The notes beneath the pieces were generated by a model. That model did not search any database and had not been told where the DNA came from. It saw only the letters and a program-made list of their open reading frames with translations. Shown here in pieces: positions 12,034-28,803 of a stretch of 64,000 bases of DNA (position 1 is its first letter; each line of letters starts with the position of its first letter). Location: the NCBI GenBank assembly GCA_038087015.1, contig JASBNA010000009.1, positions 372,001 through 436,000 of the forward strand, written 5' to 3'. A program made the position numbers and the translations under genes. Source of the DNA: Cerrena zonata (Eukaryota; Basidiomycota; Agaricomycetes; Polyporales; Cerrenaceae).

Positions 12034-12813
12034 TTAAGATAACGACAGCTCCTCCTGGGCCTGCCACATCTTCGCCGAGAGATACAACTTTCTAAACACC
12101 TCCGACTGCAAATCTCCTTTACAGTCGTCTAAGACTTCGAAAAATTGGCTCCTTGCTTCTGACAAGTCTGCATTTTTATCCAAAGCTGGCTGTGTACGCA
12201 CTACGGACTGACTTCGAGTCTTCTTCCTTGGTGGCTGCTCATATTCCTCATATTCCGAGCCCGAGTCTTCGTTCCTACGCGTCTGACTAACACTGGAGGA
12301 ACTAGCAGCGCCTTCATTAGATGCATAGTAAGCCCTACTCCATATAAGTTGAAGAATAGTTGACATACCGGGTTGATTTGTGGGGTCTCTACTTTTTGAA
12401 CGGCTTAAAGAACACCTGTTTCCGCTTGTCTTGCAGGAATCACAACGGAGGAATGTGAGATCTGACGTAAGGCAATCTTGACCTTTTTGACGACAAGACT
12501 TGCAACTCGGGTTATTTTGTCGTGCAGTGGTGGTTACGGAGACGAGGTTGCCTCGTGAAGATGAAGGCGTGGATGAGGGGGTAGATGAGGGGGTAGGCAA
12601 ACTCATACGACTCGGTTGGAATGTCACTTTTGAACCTTGCTTCTGGCTACTTTTGTTGTCCTTGGGGGTCCGGGGTGCTGTAGCCTTAGCGAACGTCCCT
12701 GATGTACAAATGAGTATATAGCCTTCCTTGCACTGGCAGAGACCCTTACTTAGATTCTCAAGATCAGGCGGCTGCTGCATAAAAGACTTCGCGGGTATGC
12801 CAGGAGGCGGCAT
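12034..12813 (-). CDS. Zn2Cys6-like Cys-rich protein, tandem copy 1
   Basis: Starts MPPPGIPAKSF and ends WQAQEELSLS. Two short introns fit: one of 51 nt after ENL (GTAAGG...CATCAG) and one after TNQPG; both keep the frame, so the region reads as one open frame. The middle has C-x2-C-x6-C-x9-C-x2-C-x6-C (CKSCRQKGQDC, then RCDSCKTSGNRC), the spacing of fungal Zn2Cys6 binuclear clusters. A basic QPPRKKTRSQ patch after it may be a nuclear signal, and the C-terminal 50 residues are predicted helical. It is clearly homologous to the gene at 13206-14026: same start motif, Cys motif, PPRKKTRSQ patch and final KLxxSAxMWQAQE. A DNA-binding role is possible but the motif is atypical (see findings). Confidence 0.7.
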   Translation of the reverse strand: MPPPGIPAKSFMQQPPDLENLSKGLCQCKEGYILICTSGTFAKATAPRTPKDNKSSQKQGSKVTFQPSRMSLPTPSSTPSSTPSSSRGNLVSVTTTARQNNPSCKSCRQKGQDCLTSDLTFLRCDSCKTSGNRCSLSRSKSRDPTNQPGMSTILQLIWSRAYYASNEGAASSSSVSQTRRNEDSGSEYEEYEQPPRKKTRSQSVVRTQPALDKNADLSEARSQFFEVLDDCKGDLQSEVFRKLYLSAKMWQAQEELSLS

Positions 12814-13205
12814 ACTTTAGAACTCTACCCCTGAATGCAAGAGGTAAGGTGTATGAAAGGACAATCTCGATAATATCGCAGCAGTGATAATGTCGTAGGT
12901 AATGGCAGGTTCGAAACCACACTCCCCTGTACACAGCCTCGATACGTAAGAAAAGACTTTTAATAGCGTGAGTTTGTACCACGACCGCAATACGAATGTA
13001 GACATACTCATTTAACACCAGCATTCTGGTTTGCTCAAGGTAGTCTTCAACGCTTTCGAGTTCCTCTCTTCCCCCAAGATACTGTTTACAGGAGTTTATT
13101 TAGAGACCGTTAGCCACATTAAAAATTTTTGTGATATCGTAATGTACATCAAATAAACCATTTTATTCGTAGTCCGTGTCTGAACTTGAAGTACCAGGAT
13201 TTATC

Positions 13206-14026
13206 TCAAGATAAATACCAGGCCTCCTGGGCTTGCCACATCATAGCAGAGAAATGCAATTTTTTGAACGCCTCTGAATGTTGCCCACCTAATTCCTCTT
13301 TGATGTCCTTTAACACTTTGAAGAAATCCTCTCTTGCATCTGATAACTCCTTCCTATCCTTCTCCGTCCCTTTCTTTGCAGGTACGACTTGACTCCGAGT
13401 TTTCTTTCTCGGAGGCTCTTCGGACTCAGATTCAGGCTCGGAGTCATCTTCTTTAGCTCTACCCATCTCACTGACCTCACCTAGAATCGGAGACATGATC
13501 AGCAAGCTGTATGCGGAAAAAACAATATACATACCAGATTGGGTCGTGGATTTCTTAACATATGCTCTACTAAGAGAACACCTCTTTTTGCGTGTGAGAC
13601 AGGCATCACAACGTAAACGTTCAAGATTTGTCGTAATACAATTTTGCTCCTTCGAACGACAATAGGTACAAGCAGGCGTATTTTGTCGAGCAGTGGTAGT
13701 GACTTCGAAAATTTTGCCTTGCGCGGCCGAGGGTGGTGTAGTACCACTGGTGGACGAGGGTGTGAGCATATTGACGCGACTCATCTGGGGTGTCTGTTTT
13801 TTATTGTCCTTTTCGTCCTTTTCGTTGTTCGGTTTGCGCTTGTTCTTGATAGCCTGAGGTTCGGGCGAGGAGTCTGATGTACCGATGAAGATAACACTGA
13901 TTTCCTAGCATAAATTATACACTTACCTATGGCAGAAGGAAAATCTGCGAGGTGCGATATTAGTTGCTGGAGCATGGTAAAATCGTCCTTCGCGACGTTC
14001 CTTGCGGGTATTCCTGGAGGCGGCAT
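13206..14026 (-). CDS. Zn2Cys6-like Cys-rich protein, tandem copy 2
   Basis: Paralogue of the gene 0.4 kb downstream on the same strand. It starts MPPPGIPARNV, with an intron right after DFPSAI (donor GTAAGT) and a second after TTQSG that match the intron positions of copy 1. The Cys motif is C-x2-C-x6-C-x9-C-x2-C-x6-C (CTYCRSKEQNC, then RCDACLTRKKRC). It is followed by an acidic stretch, EEPPRKKTRSQ and a helical C-terminus with EDFFKVLKDIKEEL and FSAMMWQAQEAWYLS. The stop is TGA at 13206-13208. The two genes most likely arose by tandem duplication. Function is unknown. A regulatory or nucleic-acid-binding protein is an inference from the Cys spacing and the basic patch. Confidence 0.7.
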
Positions 14027-14356
14027 GCTGTGAATAGGGCACGGCTCAGATTAGGATTACAGTTGTGGAACAAAATGATGAAAAAATGTTGTTATTGCCC
14101 CTACAAACGAACCTAGCTGTGGTACAATGAGTATGTGGTTGACGGAAAGATAGGGAGAGGTACGTACGTACGTACGTGCCAGGAAGCCTAGGACCCTAGG
14201 ACACAAGCACTTACAAATGCCTCCGACATGATCGAACAGTGTGGATGGCTACATTCGCTATGTACTATATCTACAAAAACCAAGACAATTATACATGTAT
14301 GATACATTCCAAAGAACAATTAAGATTCAAGAAAAGTGATGATCATATTATAAAAT
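14027..14356. repeat. short intergenic region with TACG microsatellite
   Basis: A 330-bp gap between two genes on the minus strand. At about 14160-14177 the tetranucleotide TACG repeats about four times (gTACGTACGTACGTACGTg). No gene is seen. Confidence 0.6.
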
Positions 14357-16212
14357 TCACGAACGACTCTGGACATTAGCCAGCTTCCTCCACGCCGTCA
14401 CCCTCGTCTCTAGATCCAACACCTTCAGGTTCAACTCAATATCTGTACATCCCGGACCCGGACCTTCACCCTCCGCACTTGGTTCCTTCTTGACATAGGA
14501 TGCAATGTCCTCTCTAGCCGTCTGGATCATCTCGTCTAACATCTTTGCCATGCTGGAGTTCCCTGCGTGGACGCCTTTCGGCATCCGATCCCGTTCTATG
14601 ATCCTCGTCTTGAGGTCGAGGATCTTGAGTTTGAGAATCAGGTCATGACAAGGAAAGGTTTCGACATGTGCGATAATGTTCCAGTCAGCTTTGCGGATAT
14701 GGTGGAGTAGGTAGCTTTGGGTAGTTTGAGTAGCTGCACCGGATGCTTGGGATTTAGATTTAGATTGCGTTGGTGTTTGCGCGGGTACCTCCGAGTTCGA
14801 CGTTGGTATAGCTTGGGGAGGTGCTGTCGCAGGTTGGTTTATAAGAGTACTGGAAGAAGAAGAGGCACTAGGGGAGGTTGTCCTGCGGCTCTAGCGGTTG
14901 CTGCACCATGGTGGTGGCTAAGAGCGGAAGGTGAGATAATAATAGATGTTCAATAAGACAACTTACTCATTGGTTCGGCAAGGTGAAGACGGTTTCTGTG
15001 TGGCCTGTGCTGTGGGAGAGTTGGAGATCTGGTAGAGGTATAGATGGGGACTTGGAAACCGGAGGAGGCTTGATGTTTGTTTGCGAAGCACGTTTCCGAT
15101 GGTTTATCCACGGATTCGCACCAATGTAGCCAGGTTTCACAGGGCTAGACGGAGTCTCTGTTTTGATTTTGATTGGCGACGATGCATGAGGTCGGGCTAG
15201 TGTTGACGTTGACGAAGAAGCCTGCCGCAGTATTTGATAATTTGTTGGCAGTGCGTCGAATACCATCCAGTCTAGACGTCGGTGCTGGTTTTAAACGCTT
15301 TAGTTGTGGTGCATCCTGGAGCAAAATGTCTTCGTTTTCTAGACCATTATTAGATGATGCCCTATGGGTAATATGAATGGGTCTGGATTTACCTCTTTCG
15401 CGCTTAGGCGATTTTGGCTTCACGGGTGAAGTCAATTGAGGAGGTAGTTCGCCGTGGACTTGAATGATAGTGACAAGCCGACCGTTGGCAGGTTTGGTTG
15501 CTTCAATGTGTCGAATGATCATAGGGGATAGAGTTATACATCTTGAAGCAACAGCGCGCACATAGTTCGAGAGTTCATCCTCTTCGAGGTCATAATCATC
15601 AGCGATGAGCGGGACAGTGACATTGTCCACCTATATCAAATAGATAAATCAACAATAAATGCATTATCTAGGAGAAAGACCTTACGTTCAGGATTGAACA
15701 CGTCCATATAAACACTGAGAAAAAGATAGAATCGCGAGATTCAGGAGAAGTAAAGGCACTATCCTCGATAGCCCGTGCTTTAACCGCACCTAGAACGTTA
15801 ATGAATGACTCTGGTGCGTCGATGTTGTATAGACGGGATAGCGAGATGAAGGACACAGTCGGCTCAAATCTGGAGAGAACTACTCTGACGCTACGCCACA
15901 ATTCGAAGCAAGCAGGTTCGCCGGGGCCACACGCTAGGGAGGCGGCCTCCCAAGAGACATCCTCGGTTCCTAATCTGTTGCGGTCACTTTAGGGGGGAGT
16001 AATAGCATGAAGGGATGTGCTTACATCTCACACGCAAGGTATGCACAGACATTCGGCAACGCGTCTTGTTTAAACACTTTCTCTAACCTCGTGTGTAGTG
16101 CCAGAGCTTTCCGCAAGGTGCGCTCATCTGCGCAAAGTCTCTTAATTAGTCGTTCCCCTGTCCTGGCCGGACGTGGAGAGTTGTTAGAGCTAGATAATGG
16201 GGCAGATTTCAT
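14357..16212 (-). CDS. Orc6-like (cyclin/TFIIB-fold) protein
   Basis: A multi-exon gene starting at ATG 16212 (MKSAPLSSSNNSPRPARTG). The N-terminal region (ERTLRKALALHTRLEKVF, VCAYLACEILGTEDVSW, then LSRLYNIDAPESFINVLGAV) is all-helical and aligns by eye with the first cyclin-like domain of origin recognition complex subunit 6, including the conserved Cys/Leu-Ala helix and the Leu-Tyr-x-Ile pattern. A second helical part (DDYDLEEDELSNYVRAVASR) follows. The middle is Ser/Pro/Lys-rich with SPVKPK-like sites, possible CDK targets. The C-terminal exons read HHIRKADWNIIAHVE and end KLANVQSRS. Splice sites are clear at several points, for example CEI|LGT and near 14883-14956, but the junction around 15145-15266 is uncertain, and the C-terminal part could be a separate gene. 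Orc6 would act in origin licensing. The identification is tentative because the family diverges fast. Confidence 0.5.
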
Positions 16213-16444
16213 TCCTGGGCCTCAGGGGGGCGTATTATCGCGAGTAGATGGTGGTAAAGGCGAAGAAAGATTTTGTGCAGGGTCTACATGATAGAACAAT
16301 GTAAACGAGTACCGTTAAGTAACTACCTCCGAGGCGTCTATTGTCGTCCCGTTTAGGAAGTTCTCACGCTTGGATTATGCCGCGAGGAAAGTCGGGAGGT
16401 TAAGGAAATGAGAATGAGCTCATTCTTCCCCAACAACTTTCACG
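16213..16444. promoter_or_regulatory. shared divergent promoter, Orc6-like / PDX1
   Basis: The starts of the Orc6-like gene (-) and the E3-binding protein gene (+) diverge across 232 bp, so both promoters must lie here. No defined motif is claimed. Confidence 0.4.
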
Positions 16445-17571
16445 ATGTCGGCCAGACACGTTTTGCGCTCGGTAGCACGGCAAAGAGGTAGTCAACGATG
16501 TATGTTTTATGTACACTAAGCTATCTCGTTATAAACTTACTTAGTGTCGTGTTACAGGGCTGCAGACGTCTGCAGTATGTCAAGCCGTGACGAAATTCCA
16601 GATGCCTGCTATGTCGCCGACTATGACCGAAGGTGGAATTGCCAGCTGGAAAAAGAAGGAGGGAGAGTCGTTTTCGTCTGGAGATGTTTTGCTGGAAATT
16701 GTTAGTGTTATGTGTTCAATGTCATCACTTACATATTGAAGTTGCTCTATAGGAAACAGACAAAGCTACTATTGATGTCGAAGCTCAAGATGATGGTATA
16801 CTGGGCAAGATTCTCGTATGGCCACTCGTCTTCAGATATCTGAAAAGTATACTCAATTGTCCTCGTAGGCACCAGATGGCACTCGTGGTGTTCCAGTTGG
16901 CAAAACGGTTGCATTACTTGCTGAAGAAGGCGACGACATCTCGAATCTTGAGATACCTGTAGAGTCTGAGGCTCCCAAGCAAGAGGTTGCCTCAACATTG
17001 CAGTCAAGCCTATCTCCCCCTCCTCCTGTCACAAGCAACTCACAGTCCACGCCGGAGTCACGACCTCATGTGACTCCCTCATCATCTCGTCCACTCTTCC
17101 CTTCTGTACTCCGTCTCTTAAGTGAGAACGGTATCGAGAAGGCGGATGGTATCAAGGGAACCGGTATTCGCGGCATGCTTACCAAGGGTGACGTCCTTGC
17201 ACATCTAGGCAAGGCAAGTGGACCTTTGGGAACCTACAAGTCCTTCATGGAGAAGGAGGAGCAGAAAACCGACAAGGTTGAGAAGAAGAAAGAGGAGGCC
17301 CCTGCGCCACTGGATGGCCTGTCGATCCGTCGTCTTATTGCCTCGAACATGGTACAAGCTTCCATTAAGAAGCGCACACCACCAGGTATTTTCGTTGTTC
17401 ACTGTCACATCGTGTTCAATTACTGACAAGCCTTCAGCGTCGACCAAATCGGTTGACTTTGACGATATTATTGCGGATTACTTGCCATCTGCACCGAAGC
17501 CTAAGTCTACGCCGGCGACTCCTACAAAATCTCAGAGTGGATCCTCGAGTTACCTAGACGGTTTGGTTTGA
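16445..17571 (+). CDS. PDX1: pyruvate dehydrogenase complex E3-binding protein (protein X)
   Basis: Mitochondrial matrix protein that anchors dihydrolipoamide dehydrogenase (E3) to the PDH core. Five exons join cleanly at introns 16488-16556, 16701-16752, 16816-16868 and 17396-17437. The N-terminus [15 protein letters not shown] is a targeting peptide. The lipoyl domain reads [20 protein letters not shown] and then [18 protein letters not shown], with the lipoylated Lys in ETDKAT. A peripheral-subunit-binding domain follows ([37 protein letters not shown]). The Pro/Lys/Ser-rich C-terminus ends SSYLDGLV. There is no acyltransferase domain (no HxxxDG), which separates it from E2 (Lat1) and marks it as protein X. 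The 3' end converges on RAD1 120 bp away. Confidence 0.92.
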
Positions 17572-17690
17572 TTAGTATTTCCCCTTTGCTTATACGCTAC
17601 AATTCCCTCATTAGACGTATCATACACTTCTCATCCTACTGTCTTGGTGGATCCAGCATATTCACTCCTCTCTCAAGTCCGAAGTGATCG

Positions 17691-19321
17691 TTAGTCCTCA
17701 ATCGGAAGACACTATGATACAATAAGCCTTTGAAGAACGCATAGGACAACAAAAACCTTACCCTGAACTCTGTGAAAGCGTCCATGGTCTTCGTACCTTT
17801 CTTCTTGGGTGACGGAATGATCAATTGTAAACTCAATAACCCTTCTTCGTCGATCCTAACCGATGTCTTGGAAGAATGGGGTAAGGCCCGCGTTACTCGG
17901 GCGATGTGTGAAGTCCGGTATCTATTGAGAAGGTTCATGAGCGTTCATGTTGACAGTATCTCCGTGTTATGGATGGGGATGGGGAGAAACAGATGCGGCA
18001 ATGTGTCTGACACGGGCTTATCGTCATCGTGTTAGGCACAAGTATCCCAGGATAAAAATACCGAAAGCTTTGACAAGGGTGAAGGCACGTACGTGAAAGA
18101 GACATGTGTATCGCACTCGCACGACTCAAGCACCTCTTTATCGTTTGGGTAATCCATCTGTACAATGGAATCAGCCAGGGTAGTATTTGGATAGATATCA
18201 AGCTACCTCAGTTGTGCCAAATGTACCTGTCGCTTTGAGACGTAGACGTGGAGGCGCCGTTAGTGTTGGTCCTCGACCAGGCGGAGGTGGTGGGTTTCCT
18301 ATGATTGTCATCTTTTCACAACTGGGATGTAGTTCTGTCAATGCTTCTTGCAGCCAAGAAGACTTAAGAATCATTTTCATGACCCTGTTTACAGTAAGAC
18401 ATTGACGAAGGTCGTGATCACTAGAACTCACATAGCTTCAGAATCGAATGGAAGGTCTAAGGCAGGTTCAGGTTCATATGTGGTGAGTTCGCAAACGGCG
18501 TTAGGGCCATTCATATCTTCCATCCTACAAAACCTGTCAGCTTATCTCGCCCACTGGAGTACCTCTCAATGTAAGCTTACAGATGCAATACCAAAGGTTG
18601 ACCACGTCCACCGTATGTCATTTTCAACGCGGTTCCGGTTCCATTACCCATATATTGATCAATCCTGCCATTTCTCGACGCATTCGCACCACCCCTTCCT
18701 CTCAATCCGCTTCCCTCACCTTGCCTCTCATCATCAGGTTTATCCCATCCAGCATATTTGAGCTTTTTGGTGCTCGCTGAGCTTGCTGATGCACTGGCTG
18801 TTCCGAAGACGTTCAAACAGTCAATCATCATCTGAAGATTAACTTCAAAAATTGTCCGTTTGGGTAGAATTGGCTCATCGTCATTTTGTGGATCTGGGTC
18901 GAGCTCTGCGGCGAGGTCCGCGTCGTAGATAAATTCATCAAACATGTCATGTCTGATAAACGCGAAAGCTAATAAAGAAAACGCGTGAAAGTACTCATGT
19001 CTTCAATATGCTGAGTGACATACTGACCTAGAAGAGTACGTGATTCTTCCACTGTCACGACCATACCACCTTCTGTAATATCAAACAGTGCGCGCTGTAT
19101 TATTTTGAGACACTATTTGAAAGGCGCATATATGCACGTGTAAATGTAACACACCTTTTGAAAGCCGATGCCTCGAAGAAGGTTCGTGAAGTGTCTGAGA
19201 TCATTATTAAAGACACTAAGGACCTACGCAATATGATTCAGTATTTATTTACACACGTGGATCACACATAAGGTATCACATATTGCGGAGACTCATCTGA
19301 GGCTACCTGGGATTGTGACAT
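17691..19321 (-). CDS. RAD1: DNA damage checkpoint clamp subunit Rad1
   Basis: Subunit of the Rad9-Rad1-Hus1 (9-1-1) PCNA-like clamp that is loaded at damaged DNA and activates ATR/Mec1 signalling. The spliced protein starts MSQSQVASDESPQY, continues LSVFNNDLRHFTNLLRGIGF, then ALFDITEGGMVVTVEESRTL and FDEFIYDADLAAELDP. The later exons carry SSWLQEALTELHPSCEKM and CDTHVSFTYRHSHITQLLNA. The last intron joins TEFR to CLPIED, with the stop TAA at 17691-17693, which matches the FRFLPLxE-type end of Rad1 proteins. Two inserts are notable: a Ser/Ala- and Gly/Arg-rich loop (GSGLRGRGG) around residues 110-140 and a Pro stretch (GNPPPPPGRGP). About eight exons. It runs convergent to PDX1. Confidence 0.88.
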
Positions 19322-20703
19322 TGGCCTGGCCACGCGTCGAAGTGATCCAGTAAGATATCTGTTCCGGTATCAATGATCAGAGTATAAGATATCAGTTGAT
19401 AAAAATGAGTACGAACTGATAGCAGTATTTTACGTGTGAGAGCGTTGATTGCTACAGTACAACTTCAAGGAACCCGCGACACAAAGTTCAAACACTGCTA
19501 TTGATTTCCTTTTCCGGAAACCACATTGTGGCGCAGGATTGGCGCTCATGGCTTTCCTCATCCATCTGATTCTCAATATTCTCTAACTCTGGTCTTTCGG
19601 AGCCATGTTGTTCTATTCGAACTCTCTTTACCATCAAATCCCGAAGTTTTATCTCTCTACCACGGATAGACCGTTTGCGCAGCAGGATATGAACCCAGTC
19701 ACTGGTGCATCAAATGATACGCCCAAGAAGAAGCAAGTTATGCAATCTTTCTCTGGCAACACCGAATTCTATGTGACTCTTGCGCGGGTCGCTCCAGGCG
19801 TGAAGGGGATCAACACGTTGGAGATCATTCTGTTCCGGAAGAATACAATATTGATGATACGGACGGACGAACAGCCGTATGTAGGTGTTATCATCAGATC
19901 CAAGCTACACGCTTCCCTCTAGATTAATGTTCACAATTGAATTTTGGACCTATCCTGTGCTCAGGTTCAGACTTTCACATTGGACAATCAATAAGGTGAT
20001 AGCATTTCCGGTGACTCTTCTGACAGCCTGTGGTCTTGTGAACAAGAAGTTCCATCGTGCGTAACGTGGGAAGGGGAATCGAGTGTCCACGTACCTCTGG
20101 CTTTTCAGGTCGCATGCAACTTGTCGTGTAAAATCCGGCCAACTCTGAAGTAGGGTTTGATCAAAATGACCAGAACTCAAGGTTTGGACGGATGCCCTGA
20201 AAGGCTCTTGCTCGGTCGTTTTTCGCCTCCCCTCGACATTTCACCGCTCATGGACATAGACGGCCGCCCGCGCGAATCCTCTCAAGTCGTTTCAAATACG
20301 TTACGGGATATATGCTAGTTTCTTTTGTGTCACTCTTCATTTCTTGACGATTCAGAAGCCTGGCCATCACCATTCTGGCAGCGCCAACAGTTGATAATCA
20401 TTACCGCTCTCGCGGCGGATTTGTTATGGCAGGGATAATGCAGGGAACTGAAGCCGGGACGTCCAGATGAAGCTAAAAAAGGAACTGGGTCCACATGTAA
20501 CGGAAGATCGAGGACTGTGGCCTGTCGATAACCTCATTCGGAGTTGGCCAGATTCAGCCCGGTTGTACCGCTTCTCCAGGAGTTCTCACAGCCGATAGAT
20601 GCCATCGAGAGAGCTTCTGAACCATACTTCAGTGAGATGGACCGAGTGACATCGGAAGACCCTGCTCTCCCCCAGTGTCCCTCAGTCTTTCTCAACCACG
20701 TCC
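19322..20703. other. intergenic between RAD1 and ABC transporter
   Basis: Contains the RAD1 upstream region and the 5' flank of the ABC transporter. An open frame at 19605-19922 (105 codons, MLFYSNSLYHQIPKFYLST) has no recognisable motif and could be a small gene or chance. The rest shows only short frames. No transposon ends are seen. Confidence 0.35.
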
Positions 20704-26796
<6,093 letters not shown>

Positions 26797-27029
26797 TTAT
26801 TATTCTCTGTAGAGTGTTATGTATCATAGACGTTTTAAACTTGATGTATTTTATAATTTCTATTCCTCATCTTGTAACTACTTTCAAGTTCAGTTGGCGT
26901 GAAATGTTACATGTTAGCGCCAACACTCGTTCTCCGCTTACCGCCATGTTGGTAATTGACCAAACTTGTTCGCCTACCGCCATCCATTACCTCCCACCAA
27001 ACCTGCTTCATACCATCACTGTACACTAA

Positions 27030-28585
27030 TGAGACGATTAACTATTCACAACCGGACTAATGACACCATTTCTTTTGACATATCCTCCACGTCTGAGAAC
27101 AGAATCTCTGTTTTACCTGGAGCTTCCACAACGATACCGACTACACGGCTGAGCTCCGCTATAAGAGCTTACAGGACTATAGCAACGAAGGAGTCATCTC
27201 ACGAGGCCAAGGAATCTGCTTCACCTGGTTCGTTCGCTGTTCACGCACCATTGAAACTTGGCGCGAGTTGGCGGGTCGTCGCTGTAGACGAGGAATGCCC
27301 ATGGATCATGTATCGTAGTCGAGTAAGTCATTGTCTCGGCTCAGTCATGGATCCATTTTAATATTTATTGTAGCTTAGTAGGAGGCATCACTCATTGTTA
27401 ATCCTGCCTCGCAGGAATCTTTCGGCCTTCTTGGGTGATTTGCCCGACAGCCTCCCTCTGTCTTCCCTAGCATTACCTGGTAAGTTCTGATTAGGGTTGT
27501 TGCGGTCGTGTGTTGATAACTCTCTGACACAGGTACACACGATACGTGCGTTGATTTGCAATTTACTCCGCCACAAATAATAACATTTCGAATCTAGTAT
27601 GGCGTTCTATGGTTGGCCTATATCCCAATGTCAATCACTAGAAACTCCGCTTGTAGTTCAACTTCAATCCGGGATACGTGTTCTCGACGTTCGGCTTGCT
27701 GTCAAGGACTCTGGACTAATGACATACCATGGCATTGTGCCACAACATACCCCGTTCCAGAACATTCTCTCAACCATTCACGATTTCTTGACAGCGCCGG
27801 AAACGTGTCGGGAAACAATTGTTATGTCCATTAAGCAAGAGGACTACACTACAGTTCTGCCCAAGAACTTCTCCAAACAAGTACACGATGAGATTGCTAA
27901 TGGTCCTGGCGGAATAGACATGTGGTTCCTCGACAACAGAATCCCCACTTTAGGTGAAGTTAGAGGCAAAGTGGTTATGTTTAGTCGGTTCGGAGGCGAT
28001 GGGGCAGAATGGGAGGGGGGATTAGAAGGGCTCGGCATACATCCTACAACATGGCCCGACAGCGAGAAATTTGGGTTCAGCTGGGAATGCAAGAATACCC
28101 TTGTACGAACACATGATTGGTAAGTCACAAAGTCGAAGCGGTTTCCCTTCTTTATAAGCTTCTTACTCGTGGCGTGTAGGTACAATATACCCTCATTCCT
28201 TTCTATTCCTGAGAAGACCGACCTTGCGGCGCAGATTTTGCTTCCACCGCCGAACAATCCACCTGTGCCAACCCTCTCGATTGCCTTCTTCTCGGCTGCA
28301 TCGTTCCCTCTAGCTTTCCCACCTACCATAGCTCGAGGGTTTGGTTGGCCAAGTATAGGTCTGGGCGTCGAAGGTGTTAATGCTCGAGTAGGTACATGGC
28401 TTCTGAATCAGCTTTCTGGAGACGGATCACAGGGTTCATCCGAGAAAGACGGTGTCTCTGAACCCAGGATACGTGGTTGGGCATTCATGGACTTCTTCAA
28501 GGACCCTCAAGACAACTCTGTGGTACCGTTGTTGGTAGAATGTAATTACAGGGGAAGAGTGGCTGGAGATGAAGGATGGCCTTAG
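27030..28585 (+). CDS. PI-PLC X-domain protein
   Basis: Five exons (introns 27323-27373, 27480-27532, 27546-27597 and 28120-28179) encode a phosphatidylinositol-specific phospholipase C X-domain protein. An N-terminal beta-rich region (MRRLTIHNRTNDTISFDISS) precedes the catalytic domain. The domain starts LPGTHDTMAFYGWPISQCQS with the first catalytic His; RVLDVRLA and LMTYHGI carry the metal/phosphate-site Asp-Arg and the second His. MSIKQED and GKVVMFSRF follow as in the PLC-X TIM-barrel. The C-terminal part is VFSYR-free and ends MDFFKDPQDNSVVPLLVECN. There is no Y, C2 or EF-hand domain, so it is a bacterial-type/PLCXD-like enzyme. It may cleave phosphatidylinositol or GPI anchors; the substrate is inferred from the family. 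No secretion signal is evident. Confidence 0.85.
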
Positions 28586-28803
28586 GAGTGTGTTCGAGCA
28601 TTCCTGAATGATTCTTGTCGGTACCTTAGCGTTGATGCGGTCATGCATCAATTTATGTTTATGTTCGCAGTCAAGTATCAATACAGACCGTTCTCGGTCA
28701 ATTCGACATCTGTAATTGATACACAGCTTTTACCTAGGAATTCTAATCGTCCTATGCCGACTATACCCCATAACCTATCCAGTTTCCTCGCTATAGCCCC
28801 TCC

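Noticed and set aside
12895..12945. tRNA-like GGTTCGAA sequence (B-box-like) near 12911
   Set aside because: The flanking bases do not form the T-stem and no acceptor stem or A box was found.
14150..14180. TACG tandem repeat as a possible regulatory element
   Set aside because: It is a short microsatellite with no sign of function.
19605..19922. 105-codon frame upstream of the ABC transporter
   Set aside because: No recognisable motif or supporting splice signals; mentioned only in the intergenic entry.
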